A DNA stretch of 21,975 nucleotides from Chrysochromulina tobinii (lineage: Eukaryota > Haptophyta > Prymnesiales > Chrysochromulinaceae), in assembly GCA_001275005.1 (NCBI GenBank), contig JWZX01001268.1, positions 1 through 21,975 of the forward strand, read 5' to 3'. Below the pieces are notes generated by a model. That model saw nothing but the letters and a program-made list of their open reading frames with translations, did no database searches and was not told where the DNA came from. The position numbers and the translations under genes are program-made. This document shows positions 7,481 to 16,789 of this stretch, piece by piece. Each line of letters starts with the position of its first letter. The stretch's first letter is position 1.

Positions 7481-8821
7481 ATGCCAACTTTGGCCGTCTC
7501 GCTGCCGTCAACACCACGCTCCAGTCTCGCAGTCAAGACGTCTCCGATTAAGAAGCTCGTCGGTGCCACCAAGGCGGCCAGCATGGCTTCGCCTCGCTCC
7601 TCCACGCCCTCCTCACCTCGCACTCCGCCCGCGAGCAAGGACGCAACGACGACCGCGAGCCCGAGAACGATCAGCGCACCGAAAACAAAGTCTAGCTCAT
7701 CTGTCTTGACGTCTCCGCCACCTGCAAAGCTGAGCAAGTCGCCCAAGGGTGTGCTCAAGACGTGCAACAGCGAGGCCAACTCGCTCATGAGCGAGTTCAC
7801 CAGCAAGTCGCCGCGCTCCAAGTCGCCCGCGCAGTTTTCGGACGACACGTCCTCTCGCACCAAGTCGCCCAGGCATAGCCGCCCGGCCACACCCTTGGCG
7901 GTTGATGGCGATCTCGCCGCCAAGAACGAGGCCCTCCTGCAGGAGCTGAGTGAGGCGCAGAAGGAGTTGCACGCAGCGAAGGAAGCGTATGATGCTCTGG
8001 CGCTGAGGACAGAGGAGGTGCATGCAGAGGCGCAGAAGGCGCAGGCGGAGGCGGAGAGGGCGCAGGCGCAGGCGATGCGCCGCCAGTCGACTCTCGGCGA
8101 GGCGATGGCGGAGGCGGCGAAGCTGCGCGTGGCTTTGGAGGCTGCTGAGGACGCTCGCGCTGCCGAGGCCGAAGAGCGCGCTCGTTTGCAAGCCGAGTGC
8201 GAGGCGTTGCGGGACGCGCTCCGGGCAGCTGAGGAGCTCGAGCTTGAGCGCTCCAAGCTCAGATCGGGTCTCGAGGGCGCTGAGGAGCAAAAGCACCTGA
8301 TGACGATCAAGCTCGCACAGTCGCAGGAGGCGGCCTCCATAGCCGCTGAGGAGGCGGCGCGCCTCAACCAGATGTTCGCCTCGTTCAATCGGCACGCTGT
8401 CGGGGTCGGCAAGGGCGTCAGCAGGCCGTACGGCGGCAGTATGGGCGTGCGCGGCTACGGACGGTTGGCAACCGGCCCATATTTGGCAACCAACCTCGTG
8501 CGAGCGCCGCTCGAGCAACGCGCGGCGCACTATAAAGCACAGGGAAGCGCGAGCTACCGGTCCGCCTCGCCCCGATTCGGCAAGAGCGTCGAGCTCGCGG
8601 CGCGAGGTGTGAAGGCGGGCACTAATGTGGCGCTCAGCGAGGAGCACCCGATGATGCCATGCCCGGGATCACACCACTCCAACCGCGACCACAAAGGCAA
8701 GTTTTGGGCGACTGGCTGCGCGACGAATGCGATGTTTGACTTGCCGCAGGCGCCGCCGCCGCTGGTGCAGGCATTTGCGCCGCCGCCGCCCGAGCCGCTC
8801 CGTCGGAAAATGAGCTTTTGA
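7481..8821 (+). CDS. Ser/Pro-rich coiled-coil protein, function unknown
   Basis: The product has 446 residues from ATG 7481, uninterrupted to TGA. Residues 1-140 are Ser/Thr/Pro/Lys-rich with many SP and TP sites (SPRS, TPSSP, KSPKG, KSPRH), suggesting proline-directed phosphorylation of a disordered tail. Residues about 143-302 are a long Ala/Glu/Leu-rich coiled coil (for example LLQELSEAQKELHAAKEAYD). The C-terminal 140 residues contain Gly/Tyr/Arg-rich segments, a His/Cys-containing stretch (MMPCPGSHHSNRDHKGKFW) too irregular to call a zinc site, and a Pro-rich end. There is no signal peptide or membrane span. The make-up fits a cytoskeletal, microtubule- or flagellum-associated protein, but no specific family is recognised. 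It follows the EF-hand gene on the same strand and converges on the PARP gene. Confidence 0.75.
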   Translation: MPTLAVSLPSTPRSSLAVKTSPIKKLVGATKAASMASPRSSTPSSPRTPPASKDATTTASPRTISAPKTKSSSSVLTSPPPAKLSKSPKGVLKTCNSEANSLMSEFTSKSPRSKSPAQFSDDTSSRTKSPRHSRPATPLAVDGDLAAKNEALLQELSEAQKELHAAKEAYDALALRTEEVHAEAQKAQAEAERAQAQAMRRQSTLGEAMAEAAKLRVALEAAEDARAAEAEERARLQAECEALRDALRAAEELELERSKLRSGLEGAEEQKHLMTIKLAQSQEAASIAAEEAARLNQMFASFNRHAVGVGKGVSRPYGGSMGVRGYGRLATGPYLATNLVRAPLEQRAAHYKAQGSASYRSASPRFGKSVELAARGVKAGTNVALSEEHPMMPCPGSHHSNRDHKGKFWATGCATNAMFDLPQAPPPLVQAFAPPPPEPLRRKMSF

Positions 8822-9420
8822 GCCGACAGGATCCAGAAAGGTTACCAGGAAGGATCCAGAAAGGTTCCAGGAAGGTGCTCTCTCTCGTTGATGGCCGCGC
8901 GCTTGTGCGGAGCCGCCGTTACGTGTGCGAGATTCGTGATTACAATCCGATACATGTACAACCAGGTGTGACGAGGCTGTGTGACATGTGGCACGGCAGG
9001 CTGTGCCCTTCCGTTCGGCGCTTCGGCCGCACCTCAGGAAGGATGTTGACGTACCGACCACGGTCGGCGACCCGGTGGTCCACGTGCTCCCGTCCGCTGC
9101 GTGCGAGCCTGTCCCCCCCGGCCCGTGCGCATCGCGTCGGTGGCCCAGTTGTGGCCCAGCGGCGCCGGTGGCGTGGCGATGCTGTGCTTACGGACGATAA
9201 TCACCGTTGTTGCTGTATGTTCTCCACACATGTCTTTTCCAACTTCCATGTTCGGTTACGGTTTCCGTGATATTCATACCGCAAAGCGTGTGTACCATTG
9301 CGCACGAACGGTACGCGTTTGGACATGGCTTTGGACCGGGAGTCGGGCGCGTAGCGCAAACAGCTCACGTTAATGTCTTTAAAAGAGCCTCTTTACAGAT
9401 CTCACCGCTTTTTTATTCGT
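8822..9420. other. Intergenic region between convergent genes, with a short tandem repeat
   Basis: These 599 bp hold the 3' regions of the coiled-coil (+) and PARP (-) genes. Near 8829-8872 a unit of about 22 bp (GGATCCAGAAAGGTT...CAGGAA) is repeated twice. Open frames here lack coding character and overlap on both strands, so none is called. No RNA gene is evident. Confidence 0.5.
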
Positions 9421-12351
9421 TTAGGCCTGATAGGAACTGTCTGTGTCTGCCGTGCACAGCTTCTCGCCGCCTTTGCAACGGTGGTAGGCGATGAGGTAGT
9501 CGATGTGCACGTACTCCGAGTGGAAGATAACAAACTCGCGGTAGCGCACAAGCCCGCCGGTGTCCACTGTTCCACTCGATATCAGCTCGGCGATCAGCGA
9601 ATGGTGGAAGATTGGTGGCGTGACGCCCGGCACCGCCGAGAGCTCACGGTAGTTGACGGGGAAGATTTGCTCGCGAGTGTCCATCGAGGTGGCCTTCTGG
9701 CCCACCTGCCGTGTGCGTACGGGGTAGCCGAGGGCTGCGCGCACCACGAGAACGTAGAAGACGTCGTCTGGGTGGCGCACGGTTTCGCTGTACAGCCGCT
9801 TGTGCAGCTCACTGCTTGGGTTGTACGCGCTGTCGGGGCTGACGTACTGATCCGTCTTGCCAGCGTCCTCCGCGAGGTAGACGCCGTCGCCAAAGGCGGT
9901 GCCCGCGCCGGTGCCTGAGAAGCGCTCGTTCAGGCCCGTGGACAGCAGGTCTAGCAGCCGATCTGGGTTGGTGCCATGCAAGAGGATGACCTCATTGCAA
10001 GCCTGCGAGAGGGTGAAGCCGCGCGCACGAGCCGTCTTCACGGGCAGGCCGGGCACATAGGTGACATCCTTGCCCTTCTTCTCGAGCAGCTCGAGCTCAT
10101 GCTGCACGCGCTCCACGCCGGCCGTGTACTTGGACAGGTTGCGTGGATGGTCGACCTTCCACGCACACGCGAGCTTCAGCGAGTCGTACGGGCCGTACCT
10201 TTTCGACACGTCCTTGCCCTTGCCGAGCCACTCTGGGCGCTCTGTCTGGATGACTGCCTCGAGCGAGCGTAGCACGCGGGCATCAGACACCGGCCGAAGC
10301 GCGAAGCCGTCCTCCTCTAGAGCGCGATCTTGCGGCTCCGCGGCTGCCTTCTGCGTGGCCGCAGTCTCGGCCTCCGCCCTTTCCGCCGCCGCCTTCTGCA
10401 CCGCCGCCTTCTCGGCGGCCGCTGCCTTCTCTGCAGCCGCCTTCTGCGCGGCCGCCTTGTGTGCCGCCCTCTTGTCCGCCGCCGCCCTGTATGCCGCCAC
10501 GGCGCCTCCAGATAGCGAGCCGAAGAAACCCCGCTGCACGACCGCCTTTTCCGGCGCCTCTCCCCCGTGTTTCTCGTTCTCATTCAGGGCCTCCACCTGA
10601 GATCCTGTTTGGCAAGCCGACAACAAAGGCTCAGATGCGGCAGCGGTGGCGGGTACCAGTAGTGGCAGCGGAGTACCATCGGTCGCAGGCTGCCCCATGA
10701 ACCCGGGCCCATCCGTTTGCCCATCCGTTTGCCCATCCGTGGGCGCATCCACACAGCTCTGCCTATCGGTATCCAGGTCCAACTTTGGAGACGAATTTTG
10801 GTCCAACTTTGGAGACGGGCACGTGTCGAGCCTTGCCTCCACCGGCCGCCCGGGGGCGAGCAAGAGCTGAGGTGCGTCCTCAAGAAGCACCGGCAAGTCG
10901 CGCCCCCGGGTCGCGCAAAAGAGGCCATACTGGGCGATTAAGGCCTGCAGGGGATTCCCGATCAGCGATGCGACCGAGCGCTCTCCGGCGTCACTGGCGA
11001 GCTCGGCTGCAAAGCTCTCAATCTCCGCCGCGGCGGTTTCGAGAGCGGCCGCCTTCGTGTTGCACTCCTCCTGCAGCTCCAGCAATTCGGCACGCTTCTT
11101 CGAGAGGCTGATTCGGGCATCTAATCTTGGATCCTCGGCGACCTTGGACTCGAGCTTACCAACCTCCTTGTACGCCGCGTCGCGCTTCGCCTGCAGCGTG
11201 CACAGCGCCTTGGCCTTCTTCTCGTACTCTTCTGCCTTCTCAACCCAAGCCTTGAAGAGCTGACGGCACAAGCCGAGCGCCTCGACCAGTGTGGCGACCG
11301 CCGTACGGCACGCGCCACACGCCGCCGACAGCTCCGCCTCCGGCAGCCGGATCGCCTCGATGCGCGCCTTGACAGCCTCGTCCTCGATCTGCGCCGCGAG
11401 CGCCTCGAGCGTAGCCTCCTCCCTGAGGGGCGCGAGGAGCGTCTCGATGCGCCGCTTGACGAACTCCTCGAGCAGCGCCGCCGACGACTTGCACCGGCGC
11501 TTGGCCAGCGTCCACTGCATGATGTATGCCGCGAATCTTGCCTCTTTCTCCTTGGGCGCCTTGCGCACGACCAACGGGTTGTAGTCGGCCGACGGCTGCT
11601 GCTGGCCGTGCACCACAGCGGTCGAGCCACGCACAAAGTTGTGATAGGCGCTTGCGAGCATCGTCATCGCGTCACAAATCGGACCCGTCTCGGCCGCTAG
11701 CCGCCGCGCGCGCGCGGTATCGAGCGCCGCGGGCTTGGCCTCGATCTGAAGGCGCTTCATCTCTCTCTGCGCCTCGGCGATGTCGGCCAGTGCGCCGCCG
11801 CGCTTGAGCGCCTCTTGCGCCGCCTCGAGTGCATGGGTAGCGTCTCGCAGCTGCAGCTCGAACGCGTAGAGCCCCTCGAGGCTCTCGATCGCCATGCGCA
11901 CGCCCTCACGCAGTTTAGGTACCACCTGAGAGCCGATCGCCGAACGCTCCGCCACCATGAGGTCCTCGATAACCGCCAGCCGTGACGCGTCAAGGAAAAG
12001 CTGCTCGCTGCACGCGCTCGAGCCGCAGAAGAGCTCATGCTTCGGCCACTCAGCAAGCTCCGGCAGGCTAAGCATCACTTCCAGCGAGTGCGACACTCCA
12101 GCACTTCCCGCGCTGATAGCTGACGTTGTCGTACTTGACTTCTTCGGAGGCTCTGCATACTTGGCGTAGAAGGTCGCGGCGCTCTCAAGCGTCGTGCGCA
12201 GCCGGCGCAGCGAGTCTATCATCTCGGTTATCGAAGAGTCGATGGCCAGGCCCTTCACCTTGTTGTCGTGCGTCTTGTCCGGGTCGCTGCTCAAGAAAGA
12301 GGTGACCGAAGCGCCTCGAGCGGCGGAGGCCGCCGCACGTGCGAACAGCAT
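9421..12351 (-). CDS. Coiled-coil protein with C-terminal PARP (ADP-ribosyltransferase) catalytic domain
   Basis: The product has 976 residues in one exon. The first in-frame ATG is at 12351; the frame extends upstream only to a TTG. Residues about 683-965 match the PARP catalytic fold: LLHGTN (His792), GTAFGDGVYLAEDAGKTDQY (Tyr825) and EFVIFHSEYVHIDYLIAYH (Glu946). The H-Y-E triad is therefore complete, and the enzyme is predicted to transfer ADP-ribose from NAD+, possibly as polymer. Residues 1-560 are largely alpha-helical and charged, with long heptad-like stretches (EKAEEYEKKAKAL). Their make-up recalls BAR-type membrane-binding helices, but this is unproven. Residues about 618-672 are an Ala/Lys/Glu repeat helix. 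Short repeats (TDGQ; SPKLD) lie between. No WGR, BRCT or zinc-finger DNA-binding motif is visible, so a nuclear repair role is not implied. Confidence 0.85.
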   Translation of the reverse strand: MLFARAAASAARGASVTSFLSSDPDKTHDNKVKGLAIDSSITEMIDSLRRLRTTLESAATFYAKYAEPPKKSSTTTSAISAGSAGVSHSLEVMLSLPELAEWPKHELFCGSSACSEQLFLDASRLAVIEDLMVAERSAIGSQVVPKLREGVRMAIESLEGLYAFELQLRDATHALEAAQEALKRGGALADIAEAQREMKRLQIEAKPAALDTARARRLAAETGPICDAMTMLASAYHNFVRGSTAVVHGQQQPSADYNPLVVRKAPKEKEARFAAYIMQWTLAKRRCKSSAALLEEFVKRRIETLLAPLREEATLEALAAQIEDEAVKARIEAIRLPEAELSAACGACRTAVATLVEALGLCRQLFKAWVEKAEEYEKKAKALCTLQAKRDAAYKEVGKLESKVAEDPRLDARISLSKKRAELLELQEECNTKAAALETAAAEIESFAAELASDAGERSVASLIGNPLQALIAQYGLFCATRGRDLPVLLEDAPQLLLAPGRPVEARLDTCPSPKLDQNSSPKLDLDTDRQSCVDAPTDGQTDGQTDGPGFMGQPATDGTPLPLLVPATAAASEPLLSACQTGSQVEALNENEKHGGEAPEKAVVQRGFFGSLSGGAVAAYRAAADKRAAHKAAAQKAAAEKAAAAEKAAVQKAAAERAEAETAATQKAAAEPQDRALEEDGFALRPVSDARVLRSLEAVIQTERPEWLGKGKDVSKRYGPYDSLKLACAWKVDHPRNLSKYTAGVERVQHELELLEKKGKDVTYVPGLPVKTARARGFTLSQACNEVILLHGTNPDRLLDLLSTGLNERFSGTGAGTAFGDGVYLAEDAGKTDQYVSPDSAYNPSSELHKRLYSETVRHPDDVFYVLVVRAALGYPVRTRQVGQKATSMDTREQIFPVNYRELSAVPGVTPPIFHHSLIAELISSGTVDTGGLVRYREFVIFHSEYVHIDYLIAYHRCKGGEKLCTADTDSSYQA

Positions 12352-12795
12352 GAATTTCGTTTCCTGCCCTTCCGCAAAGTTTGGCCGTCCTTGCAAGTTC
12401 AAATAAGAATACCATTCTTGTCAAGTTCCTCGATTATTCGACTCGCATGGTTTCAAATGGAGCCAAGATACACCGTACCCGGCACCGTACAGAAGGGGAC
12501 ATGTATTTTGGTGGGCCTCTGGGCCATCTCCTTGATGGCAATGTACCGGCTTTTCCCCCTGGGCCTCATTGAAAAGTGTTTGCAGGGTCGTTTCGGCTCG
12601 AACTGACTGCGCTTTCTTCTTACACGTTCGCCGGTTGTCGCGTCTGTCGTGTTAACGTTCACGTTCGCGTGACACGTGACACTCTTTGTGCGAAAAGTCT
12701 GTGGGGTCCAGGTCGGACCGTCCAAGCGCGCACTTTTCCGCACAACCCGAAGTCCCCGCCAAGTGCGCGCTTCAGCGTCGTAGCACAGTGTCACG
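12352..12795. promoter_or_regulatory. Divergent intergenic region between the PARP and propeller genes
   Basis: The 444 bp between two start codons pointing outwards presumably contain both promoters. It has AT-richer stretches (12400-12440, 12600-12690). No clear TATA box, tRNA or conserved ORF is seen. Confidence 0.45.
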
Positions 12796-14953
12796 ATGAT
12801 TCGGATTCTCACTCTTACGCTGTACACACTGGTCATCACTACGGGCCTCAAAATGCCCGTCCTCGATGCGGGTGGCTGTCCCAATGGGTTCACGTACAGC
12901 AACAGCGCCACGTATGGCGTCTCCTACTCGCAGTGGGGCCATCTCCCACGCGGTGGGTGGCGCGGTGCCGTCCTCGGGCCGGACGGTGACAAGATTTACG
13001 GTATCCCTACGAATGCTACCTCGGTGCGTGCCGAGCGTTGCAGCGCCACTCGCCATCGTCCCGCCCTCTCCACTCATGAGTGGTCCTCGTGCGCCCTCGT
13101 TATTCGTGCAGGTGCTCGAAATCGACCCGACTACGCGCACCGTTTCGACGTTTGGGCAGCTGGGCATGGCAAAGACGGACCAAGAGTGCCACGGTTCGAT
13201 CCATTGCGGCGAGGAGAAGTGGATCGGCGGCGTCCTACTGCCCTCGGGAAAAATCATCGCCGTGCCTTATGCGGCTGAGACGGTGCTCGAGATCGACCCA
13301 AAGGCGCGCACGACGAGCACCTTCGGTATCGTCTCCTCGTCCGTAAAGCGCAAGTGGCTCGACGGCGTCCTCGGGCGCAACGGCCTCGTGTACGCCATCC
13401 CCTACGACGCCGACGTGGTGCTCGAGATCAACCCGGAGACGCACGCGCTCATGCTCTTCGGCCGCGTCGGCTCAGACCCTTGCAAGTGGTACGGCGGCGT
13501 GCTCGGCCCGAACGGCAAGATCTACGCCATCCCGTATTCGTCGCCATACGTGCTCGAGATCGACACCGAGCGGCGCATCGCGCGCCCGTTTGCCATGACC
13601 TTTCCCCACTGGGGCAAGTGGTCCGGTGGCGTGCTCGCCCCCAATGGCAAGATCTACGGCGTCCCCGCGCTCGCCAAGTCCATGCTTGAGATTGACGTGG
13701 AGCGCGAGACAACGAGCCTGTTCGGCATGCTCCCCGGCGGCGAGGACCTTCAGGACAAGTGGTCCGGCGGCGTGCTCGCCCCCAACGGTCGCATCTACGC
13801 GATGCCATGGCGCGCAGATAAGGTCCTTGAGTTCGACCCAGCGACCAAAGCGATGGCGCTTCTCGGCTCGTCGCTGGGCGCATCCAACTTTTCGTGGGGC
13901 GGCGGCGTTGTCGCCAAGTCGGGTCGCATCGTCGCCGTGCCGTACAACGGCGCGTGGATCCTCGAGATTGGGGACAGCGTCTGCGTCCCGAGCCGACCCA
14001 CAGCCGACCCGAATGCGGTCAAGCTCCCTCCTCCGCTCATCCTGCCCTCGAGCCTCGGCTCCACGCCAGCCCCCCATCTGAGCCACGCCATCCAAGCCCG
14101 CCTGCCCGGCGTGGCTTCGATGGGCCCTGCGCCCTCGTCCGCTCCGGTGGAGCTCAAGCCCGTCTCGGTCAAGGTCAGCCACGTTGGTGCGAGCCTCACC
14201 TTCGTGCTTGCCCAGGTCGGCTGCCCAGAGACGGCCAAGGCGGCCGACACGTGCTTCCGTCTCGCGCAACGCACGTGGCATTCGGTGATGGCGACGATTA
14301 TGGGACCCGGCGCAACCCTCGAGGCCGTGCGCGAGCAAGTGGCCGCGGCGCGCCTCGCGCACGTCCCGACTGACTTTTGCTTCCTGTACAATGGGCACGC
14401 GCTCGACCCCAACGCCGAGGTGACCATCAAGGCGGAGGACGTGGCTATTCCAGTCTCGGCGGCTGCGGCGCAGCAGGCGTCGGCGGCGCAGCTGGGCCCG
14501 AGCACCGCGCCGCTGTTCATGATCCTGATCGACAGCGTGCAGTGCAACATCTTGCCCAACGGCCTGCTCGGATCGATGGTGTTCAATGTCGCGTCGGCCG
14601 CCAAGCGCTCGGGCGACGGCAAGAAGGCCACGCTGATCACTCTCATCCTGATCATGGTCCTGGTGCTCGTGCTGATTTTCGTGGCCACGTGCACTGGCAC
14701 GGCGCGCTGGCTTGCGCGCTCCGAGTCGCGCCACGGGCACAATGTGTACTATGGCCAGTACAGCCGCGTGCCCGGCGAGGCGCTCGAGGCGCAAGGGCTC
14801 ATCGAGAGTGGCTACCAAAGTGACAAGGGCAAGCCTGCAACGTCGCCGGCAACGTCGACGGTCTCGTTGGCAGTTAAGACTGTGCCCTGCCTGCGCCCCC
14901 TCTTCAAGCCGCGCGCCAAGGTGATCCAGATTGTCAAGGCAAACTTCGTCTGA
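12796..14953 (+). CDS. Secretory-pathway seven-repeat beta-propeller protein with one membrane span
   Basis: Exons 12796-13023 and 13112-14953 join in phase 0 to give 689 residues. Residues 1-20 (MIRILTLTLYTLVITTGLKM) are a likely signal peptide. Seven repeats of about 42-50 residues follow to about residue 370, with consensus K-W-x-G-G-V-L-x-P-N-G-K-I-Y-x-I-P and then V-L-E-I-D. Seven such repeats suggest a seven-bladed propeller, perhaps binding a ligand or partner outside the cell or in a lumen. A Pro-rich spacer leads to a globular region (about 420-575) containing FLYNGHALDPNAEVTI, faintly ubiquitin-like. Residues about 582-603 (LITLILIMVLVLVLIFVATC) are a membrane span, followed by a tail of about 85 residues ending with several Lys/Arg. 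Type I topology is inferred. The propeller family is not recognised. Confidence 0.82.
13024..13111 (+). other. Ordinary GT-AG intron in the propeller gene (88 bp)
   Basis: The donor is CCTCG|GTGCGTGCC and the acceptor TTATTCGTGCAG|GTGCTCG; phase 0. It joins IPTNATS to VLEIDPTT, completing the first propeller repeat. It has neither the 10-bp repeats nor the flanking exon duplications seen in the kinase gene, so it serves as an internal contrast. Confidence 0.85.
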
Positions 14954-15341
14954 AGGGGGACGACGCTGTGTAACTGTAAACGGCTGTGCCATGGGCTGTG
15001 CGGGGGATCTTGGGGCAGGGGCGGCGAGGCTACGGTGAGGCCAGTGGGAGGAGCTGCGGAGTAGTTGCGGAGAGAGGGAAGCTGAGAGGGAAGCTGTGTT
15101 GGAGCTGAGGCGTTACTGAGGCGTCCAGCATACTCTGTACGCCAGTGAGTGAGCGTGAGAGTGAGTGAGTGAGGGGGAACGTGCGGAACAGAGGCATCCT
15201 CGAGGGTTGCATCAACGTCAGCGTGGGGAATTGCAGAACCACACAATTGCATGCGTCCGATATAGTCAGTGAGTCTACCGGTAGTAAATCTCCGTAATAT
15301 ATAGCTCCGTACGATATAGCTCGCGTGCTTGCTTCGAACAC
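14954..15341. other. Intergenic region upstream of the methyltransferase gene
   Basis: The 388 bp contain a GTGAGTGA-type microsatellite near 15144-15175 and an AT-rich stretch near 15240-15320. Long overlapping minus-strand frames are GC-driven and not called. Confidence 0.5.
15295..15304 (+). promoter_or_regulatory. TATA-box-like element upstream of the FkbM gene
   Basis: TAATATATAG lies about 40 bp before the ATG at 15342, in an AT-rich patch unlike its surroundings. A second weaker ATATAG lies near 15314. Confidence 0.4.
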
Positions 15342-16722
15342 ATGCATGCAACAAACTCGTTTCGAAAGGACGAGAGTTCTGCGAAGATCGCTCCCTTCCC
15401 AACCCACGCACCCCAACCCAACTACACACAGCCCCTTGCCCAGCCCATGTCGCGCCAGTATACATCAAGCTCCGTGTCTGCCGATCTTCAGCACGGCATG
15501 CTGCACGTCGTGCACAAATTCGTCGCCGACGCGCAGCATAATGCCAGCGCGATCACCGCCGTCTTCAACTTGCATGCCAACGCGACCCAAATTGTGCACT
15601 ACGTTCACTCACAGTGGGGCGAGCGGTGGGTGGCGAGCATCTTTCACCGAGCGCTTTCAGGTATCAGGAATCGTTGTGATAGCAGCAGCAGCATGCTCGT
15701 GCTCGACGTAGGTGCGAATGCAGGTTACTATGGCATGCTCGCGCTCGCGCTTGGCGCGAATGTGATCTTCTTCGACGCCCAGCCAACCTGCTGGCGCTTT
15801 ATTGCCACTGCCGTGAGCGCCTCGCCTCACTCGCAGCGCGCTCAGATCGTTCGCGGCGGGGTATCGACGCAGCCGTACCCCGTGCGCATCGACCTTACTG
15901 CTGGCACCGATGCAAAATACAAGGATTGGCAGCAAGAATGCGACGGCCACTTCGGGATGCGTGGCCGGAAAGATGTCATGCGCCGCCATAGCCCGAGCCC
16001 GGATCAAGATGGCGGCCCGGCGAGTCGACCGGCGAGCCGAGCACAAGGCGGCGCCAGCACAGTGGGCTATCCCTTGCCCACGTTCCGACAGGGCATGCTG
16101 GGCGACGCCCTGGCCGTTGGCGCTGAGCTCTCGTTCGTTAAGGTGGACGTCGAGGGTGCCGAGATGGGCATCTTGAACGCGAGTTTGCTTCCCTTGATGC
16201 GAGATCGACGCGTTCGCCACTTGGTGATGGAGGCGTCGCCTGGCTTCTGGAACGGCAGCCTGGGGCACACCCACTCGCTTGCGTTTGCGCTGGACGTCAT
16301 CGGAGAAGTCATCCAAATTGGGTACACGATGGAGACTCGCTTACTCCGAAAGCAGTGCGCTCGCCATGGCGCTCGGGCTCAAGGGGGCGCTGTGACGGCC
16401 CCGATGGTGGCGGGCGGGCGCAATGGAGGGCGCGGAGGGGAAACATGCAGGCGGCCCCCGCCAGGCAGGCTGCTGGCTCTGGCAGCCGGCGAGTGCGCAG
16501 CACTATGTGAAGCGGATGGCGTACGCGGAGGACCTCCACTTTGAGCGCATCGGCCCGCTGAGGATGACCAGGGTCCCCAGTCTCGACCTCGGCGCGGGGG
16601 CCAAGGCGGGGGCCTCCACCAACCTTTGCGACAGTCACAGCTTCGAGCTCGAGACGGGCGCCTCGTTGGCGGATATCGAGAAGCTTCGGGCGAGAGCTTT
16701 TCAGCCCCTTTCGCCGCTGTGA
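15342..16722 (+). CDS. FkbM-family SAM-dependent methyltransferase
   Basis: The SAM-binding motif I is LVLDVGANAGYYGMLALALG (residues 119-138), followed by FFDAQPTCWRF at the ribose-binding position and SFVKVDVEGAEMGIL (264-278), which is diagnostic of the FkbM family. These enzymes O-methylate sugars or small molecules; the substrate is unknown. The start is taken at ATG 15342; ATG 15447 is an alternative. The first frame degrades into Gly/Arg-rich sequence after about residue 345. A second frame, shifted by one, clearly resumes coding (AQHYVKRMAYAEDLHFERIG) to a stop at 16722. A GT-AG intron 16392-16485 or 16392-16500 keeps phase and would give about 423-428 residues; a frameshift is the alternative. 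Residues 207-240 are a low-complexity insert. No signal peptide is clear. Confidence 0.72.
16392..16500 (+). other. Inferred intron (or frameshift zone) in the FkbM gene
   Basis: The reading frame must shift by one between about 16390 and 16500. GCT|GTGACG as donor with CTCTGGCAG|CCG (16485) or GTGCGCAG|CAC (16500) as acceptor restores frame in phase 0. There is no repeat core or flanking duplication. The acceptor choice is unresolved. Confidence 0.4.
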
Positions 16723-16789
16723 AGTTGTGTTTCACAGTGTTTCCTAAAGGTCGCGTGTGTGAGTGGCGACGTCGTCGTCCATCTCGCAA

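Noticed and set aside
12352-12402. Upstream extension of the PARP protein to a TTG codon
   Set aside because: A TTG start is unlikely in a eukaryotic nuclear gene; the first ATG at 12351 is preferred, though an upstream exon cannot be excluded.
13472-14992. Long minus-strand open frame (506 codons)
   Set aside because: It is antisense to the propeller gene. Its composition follows GC-rich third codon positions of the real gene and it shows no domain.
14812-15468. Minus-strand 218-codon frame between the propeller and FkbM genes
   Set aside because: It overlaps the propeller 3' end and a microsatellite, and its sequence is Ser/Thr/Pro low complexity without recognisable features.
15660-15690. 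Possible very short intron before the FkbM motif I (GTATCAG...AGCAG)
   Set aside because: It would be about 25 bp, too short for spliceosomal removal, and the frame is open through it.
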